From contig PMJA01000053.1 of the NCBI GenBank assembly GCA_003158415.1, positions 1 to 11,092 of the forward strand: a stretch of 11,092 nt of DNA, read 5' to 3'. Below the pieces are notes generated by a model. It was not told where the DNA came from. It saw only the letters and a list, made by a program, of their open reading frames with translations, and made no database searches. The stretch's first letter is position 1. Every line of letters starts with the position of its first letter. A program made the translations under genes and the position numbers. This document shows, piece by piece, positions 1 to 7,139 of this stretch. This DNA is from Methylobacter sp. (lineage in GTDB: Bacteria; Pseudomonadota; Gammaproteobacteria; Methylococcales; Methylomonadaceae).

Positions 1-129
1 AAATTTGCTCAGAAAGACATTATGCCCATATTGAAAAGCCAAACGCAGGAAGGCAAGTTAGACAAAGAGGTGGTATTAATGGTTGAAAATAATCTTACCG
101 CGTGTTGGAAATTGGCCAATTATCTATAA
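1..129 (+). CDS. 3' end of a gene, HD-GYP phosphodiesterase-like C-terminus (partial)
   Basis: Frame 1 is open from the window edge to a TAA at 127-129 and gives 42 residues; the start lies outside the window. The stretch ILKSQTQEGKLDKEVVLMV (residues 10-28) resembles the end of HD-GYP domains, where a helix containing a G-x-LD-x-EVV pattern follows the metal-binding core. HD-GYP proteins hydrolyse cyclic di-GMP, often as response regulators. None of the catalytic HD or GYP residues are in the window, so the assignment rests only on this tail pattern. A strong terminator follows 20 bases after the stop, which supports a real gene end. It is the only plus-strand gene seen and converges on the minus-strand genes to its right. 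Confidence 0.5.
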   Translation, partial: KFAQKDIMPILKSQTQEGKLDKEVVLMVENNLTACWKLANYL

Positions 130-149
130 GAGTGATTCCATTGCTAGGT

Positions 150-182
150 CAAAGCGGTAAGTAACTTGTAGCTTTGTTTTTT
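150..182 (+). terminator. Rho-independent terminator
   Basis: The outer stem is CAAAGC (150-155) with GCTTTG (171-176). An inner helix (157-161 with 165-169, including two G-U pairs) closes on a TAA loop. A run of six T (177-182) follows at once. It sits 20 bases after the stop of the plus-strand gene tail, so it most likely ends that transcript. Confidence 0.72.
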
Positions 183-471
183 AGCGGAAGATAAATAACC
201 TCGAATCCGAAAGATCATGCATGCGCCATGTTGTGAACGGAAGGTTCCAGATATTTTCTGTTTGACCTAAGACCTACGATTACTTTTAATACGGACATGT
301 TGAACGGTTGGTTGCGATGCTTAACGCAATATCGATAATGCTGGGCGAAAAAGTCAGTCTATGCTACCTGTCAACACAATCCTATCGAATCTTTTTGCTG
401 CCCCCACAGGGTTCCTTTCATGATCCCGCCGAACGATAGCGAGCGGTCGGCGGAAGTATATTTCAGGAAAG
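183..471. other. Non-coding stretch with one hairpin
   Basis: I see no convincing gene here. The only notable reading frame is 40 codons on the plus strand (317-439), with no ribosome binding site and no recognisable product. The right end carries the GC-rich hairpin described separately. The stretch lies between the terminator of the left-edge gene and the end of the decayed minus-strand gene. Confidence 0.5.
426..453. repeat. GC-rich inverted repeat / hairpin
   Basis: CCGCCGA (426-432) pairs perfectly with TCGGCGG (447-453). Two more pairs (434-435 with 444-445) follow a single mismatch, leaving an 8-base loop. It lies 18 bases beyond the stop codon of the decayed minus-strand gene, where a terminator could sit, but neither side has a T run. 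It may equally be a dispersed intergenic repeat. Confidence 0.5.
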
Positions 472-1009
472 TCATTTTGAAATTGTGATGCTAGGTGCTG
501 CAACTTTAGGAAGTTCCGTCATAGTCATCTGAAACATCTGCGACAGCACCCGGAAGGCATTTTTATTCCACGGGTAGTCCGGCGCTGAATAGACGGAATA
601 ATATTTGCCCTTGTATTTCACAGATAAGTCCGTATCCGGTGGACTACTATCAGTTTCTGTGATTGCTAAAGTGAATGGTGGATTCTCTGCGACATCCGGT
701 GTGCGTGGATCCTTACTGATGTCGCCTTCTGGCTCGGTGGAAAGCGTTCGACCAATAAAATAAAGAATATTGCTAAAACTTCTAAGCCTGAACTTACCAT
801 GCAGGGGTAATGGCCGCTTTATGGCAATCAATATGGCAGAATGAAGTTCGACAATGTCCCTGGAAGAGTCAGTCGCCAGTTTTCAGTGACTGGCTGGTAA
901 CCTTGTAAAGCAGTTATTCAGATACCCCCAATGAAGGGCAATCATACCCAAAGTGGTCGCACAACACAGGATGATATAGTATTTCCAACCAGCTATGGGT
1001 TTTCACCAT
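472..1009 (-). pseudogene. Decayed gene for a membrane-anchored hypothetical protein
   Basis: The intact part is an open frame from 882 down to a TGA at 472-474. The longest start-like codon is a TTG at 831 (119 aa), with no ribosome binding site, and no ATG occurs near its N-terminus. The same frame continues upstream past an in-frame TGA at 883-885 for another 39 residues. That segment contains a strongly hydrophobic stretch (KYYIILCCATTLGMIALHW, about 927-983) that looks like an N-terminal membrane anchor. A second in-frame TGA lies at 1003-1005. An ATG at 1007-1009 in the next frame reads MVK into the A4 run at 1000-1003; losing one A there would join it to PIAGWK and the anchor. I infer an ancestral protein of about 178 residues, inactivated by a frameshift and a stop. 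The segment FRLRSFSNILYFIGR and the C-terminal LSQMF...APSITISK resemble, from memory, a poorly characterised proteobacterial family with an RST-x-GI-x-YYLG pattern. Function is unknown. Alternatively, 472-831 is a short intact gene. Confidence 0.5.
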
Positions 1010-1157
1010 GAAAAAAGCGCTTTTCAATCCCGATGAGTGATGGATTAAGTTAACTGCACTTACATTCTACCAATCTTACGAACTGATTTGGAAAAATGGT
1101 ATCTGCTTGCTGACCTTTTTACCTTGCTAGCGGATTTGCGTTAACCCTGAAAATTTT

Positions 1158-1511
1158 TTATGTGGATTCTTCTTGATTCACTGCTGCAAGTGCCGACTCT
1201 AAATTGTCAACGATAGGAATTATTGTATCTACGCCTGTCATTAACAAAATTTTTTTAACTTGGCTGTCAGGGTTTAGTATAATTATTTTACCGCCACGAT
1301 TATGAATTGCCTTGGTACTAAAAAGAAGGGTGCGTACACCGATAGAAGCAATAAAATCTACTTCAGAAAGATCGACGATAAATAATTTGCGTGGTGCGGC
1401 GGTCATTCCAGAGAATTTGACATCTATTTCTGCATTTCCAGGAATATCCATCCGACCTTTTAAGGTGATTTTGTAGATGTCGCCATCTAATGGTTCGCAA
1501 TTTATATCCAT
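1158..1511 (-). CDS. STAS-domain anti-sigma factor antagonist (RsbV/SpoIIAA-like)
   Basis: This 117-residue protein is essentially one STAS domain, the usual length for the family. The core reads VDLSEVDFIASIGVRTLL (residues 46-63). Ser56 sits in the phospho-acceptor position that the partner kinase modifies in SpoIIAA/RsbV proteins. By family knowledge, the unphosphorylated form binds the ATP-binding partner and frees that partner's target, and phosphorylation switches this off. The ATG at 1509-1511 has a GGAG (1517-1520) five bases upstream. The gene is the last of a three-gene operon, 14 nt after the kinase gene, so both binding partner and phosphatase are encoded next to it. No transmembrane segment or extra domain is visible. 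The family call is sure; the controlled process is unknown. Confidence 0.93.
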   Translation of the reverse strand: MDINCEPLDGDIYKITLKGRMDIPGNAEIDVKFSGMTAAPRKLFIVDLSEVDFIASIGVRTLLFSTKAIHNRGGKIIILNPDSQVKKILLMTGVDTIIPIVDNLESALAAVNQEEST

Positions 1512-1525
1512 TTGTACTCCAAAGT

Positions 1526-2011
1526 TTAATAATTACTGCAATTCAAAAGTGGTGAATTCTCATTTTGAACCGAGCTGGAAGCTGTTTGACATAGATGAAA
1601 GCAGAGGGTAACGATGTTTTTACCATTGAGCCGACAATATCTGCATTCATTCGCTAAACTACGCATCAGTTGAATTCCCATGCCACCGATTTGGACATCG
1701 CCAATTTTATCGTAAAACTCAGGCAGAATGGCTTTGAAAGGATCGAAAGGGTTGCCGTCATCCTGAATCGTCACACTTAATTCTTGGTTTTTCTTAAGTT
1801 CAAGACGTATATTTATTTGATGCTGTTCATGATCTTCGTAGGCATAAAGAATGATATTAGCAACCGCTTCATTTGCACAGAGATCTATATCTTTTGCGAC
1901 CGATTCAGGCACCGCTAAATTTTCACAGGTTTTGTGTAACCATGCGCTCATAGACCTGAGTTCCATCAAATCATTCATGATTTGCAGCTCAAAATTGTCA
2001 ATAAGTTTCAT
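1526..2011 (-). CDS. ATP-binding anti-sigma/serine kinase (RsbW/SpoIIAB-like HATPase)
   Basis: This 161-residue GHKL-fold protein carries the three ATP-binding boxes of RsbW-type kinases. They are an N box NEAVANIILYAY (47-58, with Glu48 and Asn52), a G1 box DDGNPFDP (84-91) and a G2 box IGGMGIQLM (108-116). Family members phosphorylate the serine of their STAS partner and sequester a sigma factor or other target when that partner is phosphorylated. The STAS gene begins 14 nt downstream and the phosphatase stop is 75 nt upstream, which fits a complete partner-switching module. The last ~20 residues (141-161) form a Ser/Asn-rich tail beyond the fold. The ATG at 2009-2011 is the natural start, but only a weak purine-rich stretch precedes it. 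Whether the output target is a sigma factor cannot be told from the sequence, because none is encoded nearby. Confidence 0.92.
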   Translation of the reverse strand: MKLIDNFELQIMNDLMELRSMSAWLHKTCENLAVPESVAKDIDLCANEAVANIILYAYEDHEQHQINIRLELKKNQELSVTIQDDGNPFDPFKAILPEFYDKIGDVQIGGMGIQLMRSLANECRYCRLNGKNIVTLCFHLCQTASSSVQNENSPLLNCSNY

Positions 2012-2086
2012 TTTACTTTACGCAATTAAAAATTAAAATGTGGTTCAATCTAAAGGATGAAGATGACAAATTCATGACAAAATTTA

Positions 2087-3496
2087 TCAAATATCAAAAT
2101 TGTTAGCACCAAGATAGTTCAGGGACAACATTGTTATGTCATCAGACTGCTCGACACCTTCAGTAAATGTGTCAATTTCGGCTTTCACGAGTTCAACGAT
2201 CTTTCGAGCACAAACCTCGCCGGAATTTGCCAAAAGTTCCAGTAGTTTTTCATCGGAAAATAAATCCTGCTGTTGATTTTCGGCTTCGGTAACGCCGTCG
2301 GTATAAAGAAAAATACTATCGCCCGATTTTAGTTGTAAATTGAAAGAGCTATATTTTGCGTCGTTTATATATCCAAGGACAATAGATTTCGGCACCGGCA
2401 TAAAATCAAAACAGCCCGTCATCGCATTGCTCAGCGGCGGATTATGTCCCGCATTAGAATAAACAAATTCGCCTGTTTGGAAATTAAAAATGCCACAGAA
2501 TACGGTGATAAACATACCGACACTATTATTCTCGCAAAGCAGGTTATTCAACTCGAACAAAATCCGGTCTGGCTGCAATTCGTCGCGTAGCGCGAGCAGA
2601 CGTAGGTCAGCCATACAATGCACCATGTGCAGTGCCGCTGATATGCCTTTGCCCGATACGTCGCCGATAACGATAAATACTTTATCCATATCAACAAGAA
2701 ACACATCATAAAAATCCCCACCGATCAGCTTTGCGGGGTTCATAGAAGCGAACACGTTAAATTCTTTATTTTGAGGAAACAGGGGAAAGTTCGAAGGGAG
2801 CATACTTGCCTGAACCCGACCCGCCGTCTCAAGCTCATGTTGCAGATGTTCAAACATCTGTATCTCACTCTGCCTAAGCCGCTTCACTTCATCCTCGGCG
2901 CGTTTATAATCAGTCATATCCCTGACAATTCCGATAAACTCCAAGCGCCCATCGATACACATTTTGCTGGTGATCAGATCCATTGGGAAAATTTCACCGT
3001 TAGCACGCATACCCAGAACTTCTCGCCTGCTCTTACCGAGAATTTTGGGGACTTTGGTAGTCAGATAATTTTGGATATAACTATTGTGTTCGCTGGCATA
3101 AGGTTCTGGCATCAAAATATTGACGTTGCGGCCAATGAGTTTCTCGGAGCTATAGCCAAACATTTTTTCAGCGGCTGGGTTAACGGTTTCGATAATGCCG
3201 CATTCATCTATCATAATAACAGCATCAAATAGGTGCGTGATAATACCAGTGACCTTGGCTTGCGCTTCTTGAGCTTCTTGCACTAGATTGTCAGCACACT
3301 TACGCATGAAAAATGCAACTACTGTGGCAAATGTGGCTGTCACGATGACGGTTATGGTATGTGACTCCCATAAAGTTAATTTTCCCTCGAAAAATATCTC
3401 CTTCAAAAGTTCATAGGCAACCATAAGCAATGCCGTACAAAAAAATATGCCGATCAATTGAACTATAGGTAATAATTTGTAGAAGAAATTTTTCAT
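2087..3496 (-). CDS. Membrane-anchored PAS-PP2C serine phosphatase (SpoIIE/RsbU type)
   Basis: Numbering is from the ATG at 3494-3496 (469 aa). Two hydrophobic segments at about 7-30 and 45-65 anchor the protein in the inner membrane. A PAS sensor domain of the FixL-like type follows (about 84-197, with NPAAEKMFGYSSEKLIGR and GIVRDMTDYK), then a short coiled-coil linker (about 198-225) and a C-terminal PP2C/SpoIIE phosphatase. Metal-binding and catalytic motifs are present: GGDFYD (259-264), GDVSGKG (278-284), NAGHNPP (348-354), LYTDGVTEA (397-405) and SDDITML (451-457). It should dephosphorylate the phosphoserine of the co-encoded STAS protein in response to whatever the PAS domain senses. 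It is the first gene of the operon. An in-frame GTG at 3518-3520 would add eight residues, and neither start has a clear ribosome binding site. The PAS ligand is unknown, and no heme-type histidine can be assigned confidently by eye. Confidence 0.92.
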   Translation of the reverse strand: MKNFFYKLLPIVQLIGIFFCTALLMVAYELLKEIFFEGKLTLWESHTITVIVTATFATVVAFFMRKCADNLVQEAQEAQAKVTGIITHLFDAVIMIDECGIIETVNPAAEKMFGYSSEKLIGRNVNILMPEPYASEHNSYIQNYLTTKVPKILGKSRREVLGMRANGEIFPMDLITSKMCIDGRLEFIGIVRDMTDYKRAEDEVKRLRQSEIQMFEHLQHELETAGRVQASMLPSNFPLFPQNKEFNVFASMNPAKLIGGDFYDVFLVDMDKVFIVIGDVSGKGISAALHMVHCMADLRLLALRDELQPDRILFELNNLLCENNSVGMFITVFCGIFNFQTGEFVYSNAGHNPPLSNAMTGCFDFMPVPKSIVLGYINDAKYSSFNLQLKSGDSIFLYTDGVTEAENQQQDLFSDEKLLELLANSGEVCARKIVELVKAEIDTFTEGVEQSDDITMLSLNYLGANNFDI

Positions 3497-3553
3497 GTGT
3501 AAGATTGAAAAACCAGTCACTAAATACTGCCATCTGAACCAACGTCAATTTTA

Positions 3554-3582
3554 ATTATCAACACATAATAGTTAGATAGCAA
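3554..3582 (-). promoter_or_regulatory. Candidate sigma70-type promoter of the partner-switching operon
   Basis: Reading the minus strand, TTGCTA (3577-3582) and GATAAT (3554-3559) are separated by exactly 17 bases, close to the consensus -35 and -10. The predicted transcription start near 3547 leaves a short leader before either possible start of the phosphatase gene. Found by inspection only. Confidence 0.4.
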
Positions 3583-3729
3583 GTAGAGATAGTGTCAGTT
3601 GGCTCATCAGAATCGATTGCCTGCTTGCTGCGTAGAACCAAACGGTTAGATATTGGAAACCTGTGATCAGAATGGGTCGTTTGCAGCACGTCACGACTGT
3701 CCGGTTTAGGGAAGCGTAAAATCATAGTC

Positions 3730-3761
3730 GACAGGCAGTTATGGGTCGGTTACTGCCTGTC
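3730..3761. repeat. Perfect 10-bp inverted repeat
   Basis: GACAGGCAGT (3730-3739) and ACTGCCTGTC (3752-3761) are perfect reverse complements around a 12-base loop. The loop contains ATGGGTCGGTT, which echoes ATGGGTCGTTT about 70 bases upstream (from 3673). The structure resembles dispersed intergenic palindromic elements. No T run follows, so it is not a typical terminator. Confidence 0.6.
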
Positions 3762-4045
3762 AGAAATCTCAATTTAGTTAATTTACGGTGTCCGCTTTGC
3801 ATATACAGAAACCGGACAATTAACCTTCAACCCGGTCATTTTTCACTTATCCTACAGCTTTTACCATTAATCAAGAGTTTGATAAAACGTACGTTTTTTC
3901 GAACACTCTTATTCCTTCTGCTTTCTGGCTAAAAAGCCCAGTTTATAGGTATAAAAAACTGGTTCTGATAATCAAAGTCCAGAATTCTACTGCATCAATG
4001 AGTATGTAAAACTTATTGGAAAGGCAAAATTTTATTCCGTTTCTT

Positions 4046-4206
4046 GTTTGCACATAATGTGGTTCCTGAGTGATGTTTGCAGGCTGTTTGCAAATAATCC
4101 GGGCTCATTGGCACTTAATTCGGGTCGAAGGCATCGGATATTGTCAAATAATTCGGGCCGAAAATACGGATGTTTGCAGGTCTTGGTGATTATGTTTGCA
4201 GGCCGT
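4046..4206. repeat. Cluster of short direct repeats, possible end of a lost insertion sequence
   Basis: The 11-mer ATGTTTGCAGG occurs exactly three times (4073-4083, 4170-4180, 4192-4202). Between these lie three copies of a second unit: AATAATCCGGGC (from 4093), TTAATTCGGGTC (from 4115) and AATAATTCGGGCC (from 4147). A further GTTTGCACATAATG begins at 4046. Multiple short repeats at the termini are a known feature of some IS21-family elements, so this may be a solo IS end. No transposase frame is present, so the assignment is inference; the repeats themselves are directly visible. Confidence 0.5.
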
Positions 4207-4423
4207 TACACCTACTCTTGTTGCTGTTTGTAGCCAAGGGTTTGATGCTACCGCCGTAAACCAACGAACCATGTGGTTTTTGTCGCATCAGACAAATATC
4301 GGGCTTCGTTTATAGTCGCAGTCCACAAATCTGCTTTTTGATTGTTGATCGTAAGCTGTACATAGCCTTATTGTTAGACAAAATTGTTATACTTGTAACT
4401 ATTTGATTTTATGTAGTTACTTA

Positions 4424-4455
4424 TTTGTTTAAAAAACCTTCGTTTTTTAGACAAA
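4424..4455. terminator. A/T-rich hairpin downstream of the restriction operon, possible terminator
   Basis: TTTGTTTAAAAAAC (4424-4437) pairs with GTTTTTTAGACAAA (4442-4455) over 14 positions with one G-T pair, closing on the four bases CTTC. It lies about 118 bases beyond the res stop codon on the minus strand. The T runs are inside the stem and GC content is low, so termination is plausible but not assured. It could instead be a remnant palindrome. Confidence 0.4.
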
Positions 4456-4572
4456 CCATGAAGCCATTTGACCATAATTTATGGCACAAGCGGCAATGAG
4501 CATTTTTCCGATTTCTGAGTAAGTCACTTAATTAGACGCGCAAGCCAATAAAAAAAGTGGCAAAACTTCTAG

Positions 4573-7134
4573 CTATACCACCAACAGCTTGTTAAGTGCG
4601 TTCTCCCACTCATTCTCAAACACCATGTGGAAAGATATTTTTTCTTTGCAATTTACCAACTTCAATTCGCCTTTCGGTTTAATGTCACCCATGAGAGTGT
4701 CGTTGATTGTTCTGAATAGCTTTTGCTTGTAGTCGGTATCTTTGTTGCCCTCCAAATGTTCCCCTTTGGATTCTATAAAATAGAGCCGCTCAACACCGTC
4801 TTTTCCCGTTTCCAGCTTCACCAGAAAATCGGGGTATATTTTTTCGCGTTTCCAGCCCTGTATGCTGTACTCCGTGCCTCTCACCGCCAACCTATGCCAC
4901 CACTCCACAACATCTTTGTTATTGATTGCAAGCGCGACGGGTTTTTCCAGCCCGTTATAATTGGAAAGATATTGCGGCTGAAACATGCTCTTTTCTAAGG
5001 TAACTGCGGTTTCATTCACGTTACGCTGCACCTCTATTTTGTCTGCCATTTGCCAGTTCAATGTCAAAAACGGTTCGGCAAGCAAGCGCAAAAATACAAT
5101 GCCGTCATCGAGCTTTCGCCTAAAAAGTGCCTCTGACTCTTCAAGCATCCAGCGAAAACAATCCTTTTTTATTTCCTCTACGATAAATACAGAATTGAGA
5201 GCGATTTTTGCATCACTTAGCCCGTTTTCCCGCAATTCATCTAACACGCTTTGTATAATGCGGAAGGCTTGCCAAGCGTTCGGCACTTTCTCCATAAGCT
5301 GGCTAACCATCAAGGTAATGCTAACTTCGTTGGTAATTTGCTCTGATTGCTTTTGTCCCTCGTAAAAATCAAGTTGCCCTGATTTTTCCTTTTTCCAGTC
5401 CACAGTAAGGTGCTGGTAATCCATCACTTCTTTATCGGCAAGCGTAATATTTTTCAACTGATTGAAGCGGTAATTATCCCACTGAATATCGCCTAAAATA
5501 TCCGCGTAATAATCAAACGCGGCTGGCTTTCCGTTACGGATAACATTGAGCGAAGGCAAAAAAATCTTTGCGCCTTGATATTTTTCTTTACGCTTCAAAG
5601 TTACTTTTTCTTTCCCTGTAGCACCGCCGTTTCCTGCCACTATCTGATCGGAAACATCGCCCATGCCTTCCTCTTCCAGCCCTTTTTTTATACCCGCTGC
5701 CGCGCTATTTACGTCCGCATTGTCGCAATAAACATAACATTGGTTGAGGGCAGGGATTGAGGTTTCTAGGGCGTGTGGTTGACGCAAAACGCGCCCGATA
5801 AATTGAGTAAGGGCGGTTTCGCTTTTGGTATTAGATAGAATCGCCAGAACATAAGCAAAAGAGCAATCCCACCCCTCTTTTAGCGCGTCTTTAGTGATGA
5901 TATAGCGCACTGGACACATTTTATCGAAAAGGTCGTCGTCGCGTAGTTCGTTGTTATCCGCCAGTTTGATGCGGATTTCGCTTTCCAGCACATTCAAGTT
6001 CTTGATGAGATATGATTTTATGGCCTCAACATGGTCGTAGGCTTCACCCTTCTTTTTGGGTTCGGCTTTAATCACCATGATGGGGCGAATATACCTGCCT
6101 TCATCGGCTTGGTATTTGACCGCCGATTTATTCAGTTCAATAGTTTTCGCGTGTGCCTGATTAAGAGTATGCTGCCAGTTCGCCTCCCCATAAGAGGTTA
6201 CATTGATTGGCAGTTTTATCATTTGCTCTTTTTTCAACTCCTGCCCGCCCACATTCACTAACACATTACTATGGTCTTTCGGCGTGGCGGAAAGTTCCAA
6301 AATAAACGAGGTGTTAAAAGAATTTACCGTATCCTGTGCAAGCTTGGTTGCGCCTCTGTGGCCTTCGTCAAATATGGCAATCGGGCGTAGCAAACGCATC
6401 ACGTTACCCAGCGAGTGTTTAATGGAAATGCCCGTAATAACATTATGTCCGCCCTCAAATAAATCAGCCGTATCAAGATTAGGAACGGCGGAAAGTAACG
6501 TGTTATTGGCGGCGTAATCATCCAGTGGCGGAAAGAAACTCTCAAACCGCCCGCTATCCTTAAACATTTTGAGGGTGTTTTTGTTTTCGCGGTTGCTGGC
6601 TTGCAGCATCAACAACATGACACAAAGATTATCCTCAACATCTTGCGCGGTAAATTTGTCGTTCTTTTCCAAGATCAATGTTCTGCCGCCGCTCGCCCTG
6701 TCCAACACTTGGCGGTAAGGGTGTTCTTTGTTCCTAAGCTGTTTGCTGGTTTGAGTATAAATAGTGTCGCTTGGCACAATCCACAATATAAAGCCGTTAT
6801 TGCGTTTGAAATAATCCTGATTGATGCGCAAAATTGCGGCAGTTGCGAGTAGGGTTTTACCTCCGCCTGTCGGCACTTTGAAGCAGACATTTGGAATGTT
6901 GCGCCCCATACCGTCTTTACGAACGGTATAGCTGGAACGATAGACAGCCATTTTTGCCTTTAGGGACTCCCATGCAAGCTGGCAATAGTCGGACTGTTCT
7001 GGATGGACGGCATCCTTGCCCTTGTGTTTTTGAAACTCAAAATAATCCTGCTTCTCAGTTTTTTGCGTTTTCAATTCGGCAAGATACCCTTCCAGATAGT
7101 CCAGTACCTTGATTTGATAATCTTTGAGTTCCAT
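4573..7134 (-). CDS. res: Type III restriction enzyme, Res (helicase-endonuclease) subunit
   Basis: This 853-residue protein is the ATP-dependent translocase and nuclease of a type III restriction-modification system. In complex with Mod it cleaves unmethylated foreign DNA. The SF2 helicase core shows the Q-motif region DYQIKVL (5-11), Walker A PTGGGKT (88-94), DEGH (256-259), SATP (282-285), motif V ALKEGWDC (417-424) and motif VI QFIGRVLRQP (444-453). A C-terminal PD-(D/E)xK nuclease is visible as YPDF (767-770; Asp769) followed by FIESKG (786-791; Glu788, Lys790). The length is slightly short for the family, but every catalytic motif is intact, so it should be functional. The ATG at 7132-7134 follows an AAGGAAA stretch and starts 5 nt after the mod stop, implying co-transcription and probably translational coupling. 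It is last in its operon. Confidence 0.96.
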   Translation of the reverse strand: MELKDYQIKVLDYLEGYLAELKTQKTEKQDYFEFQKHKGKDAVHPEQSDYCQLAWESLKAKMAVYRSSYTVRKDGMGRNIPNVCFKVPTGGGKTLLATAAILRINQDYFKRNNGFILWIVPSDTIYTQTSKQLRNKEHPYRQVLDRASGGRTLILEKNDKFTAQDVEDNLCVMLLMLQASNRENKNTLKMFKDSGRFESFFPPLDDYAANNTLLSAVPNLDTADLFEGGHNVITGISIKHSLGNVMRLLRPIAIFDEGHRGATKLAQDTVNSFNTSFILELSATPKDHSNVLVNVGGQELKKEQMIKLPINVTSYGEANWQHTLNQAHAKTIELNKSAVKYQADEGRYIRPIMVIKAEPKKKGEAYDHVEAIKSYLIKNLNVLESEIRIKLADNNELRDDDLFDKMCPVRYIITKDALKEGWDCSFAYVLAILSNTKSETALTQFIGRVLRQPHALETSIPALNQCYVYCDNADVNSAAAGIKKGLEEEGMGDVSDQIVAGNGGATGKEKVTLKRKEKYQGAKIFLPSLNVIRNGKPAAFDYYADILGDIQWDNYRFNQLKNITLADKEVMDYQHLTVDWKKEKSGQLDFYEGQKQSEQITNEVSITLMVSQLMEKVPNAWQAFRIIQSVLDELRENGLSDAKIALNSVFIVEEIKKDCFRWMLEESEALFRRKLDDGIVFLRLLAEPFLTLNWQMADKIEVQRNVNETAVTLEKSMFQPQYLSNYNGLEKPVALAINNKDVVEWWHRLAVRGTEYSIQGWKREKIYPDFLVKLETGKDGVERLYFIESKGEHLEGNKDTDYKQKLFRTINDTLMGDIKPKGELKLVNCKEKISFHMVFENEWENALNKLLVV

Positions 7135-7139
7135 TTTCC

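Larger units (their letters stand above)
3583..4572. other. Long gene-free spacer with repeats
   Basis: Nearly 1 kb separates the upstream side of the partner-switching operon from the end of the restriction gene. Short plus-strand frames at 3741-3932 and 4048-4233 lack ribosome binding sites and recognisable products; the second simply translates the direct repeats. The spacer contains an inverted repeat at 3730-3761, a short hairpin at 3938-3962 (CCAGTTT/AAACTGG), the repeat cluster at 4046-4206 and an A/T hairpin at 4424-4455. It looks like a junction where mobile DNA has come and gone. Confidence 0.55.

Noticed and set aside
317..439. 40-codon plus-strand open frame beginning at an ATG
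   Set aside because: No ribosome binding site, no recognisable product, and its end runs into a hairpin; length is within chance expectation.
883..885. TGA as a selenocysteine codon
   Set aside because: No SECIS-like hairpin stands out after it and the gene has a second apparent lesion, so decay is the simpler reading.
2771..3232. 153-codon plus-strand frame
   Set aside because: Antisense to the PAS-phosphatase gene, whose domains and motifs are unmistakable.
3741..3932. 63-codon plus-strand frame in the spacer
   Set aside because: Its start lies inside the loop of an inverted repeat, there is no ribosome binding site, and the product is an unrecognisable Leu-rich string from A/T-rich DNA.
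4046..4206. CRISPR array
   Set aside because: Repeats are only 11-13 bases, irregularly spaced, of two kinds and partly diverged, and no cas gene is present.
4048..4233. 61-codon plus-strand frame
   Set aside because: It translates the direct repeat cluster (NPGS, NSGR, NNSGRK echoes) and has no coding character of its own.
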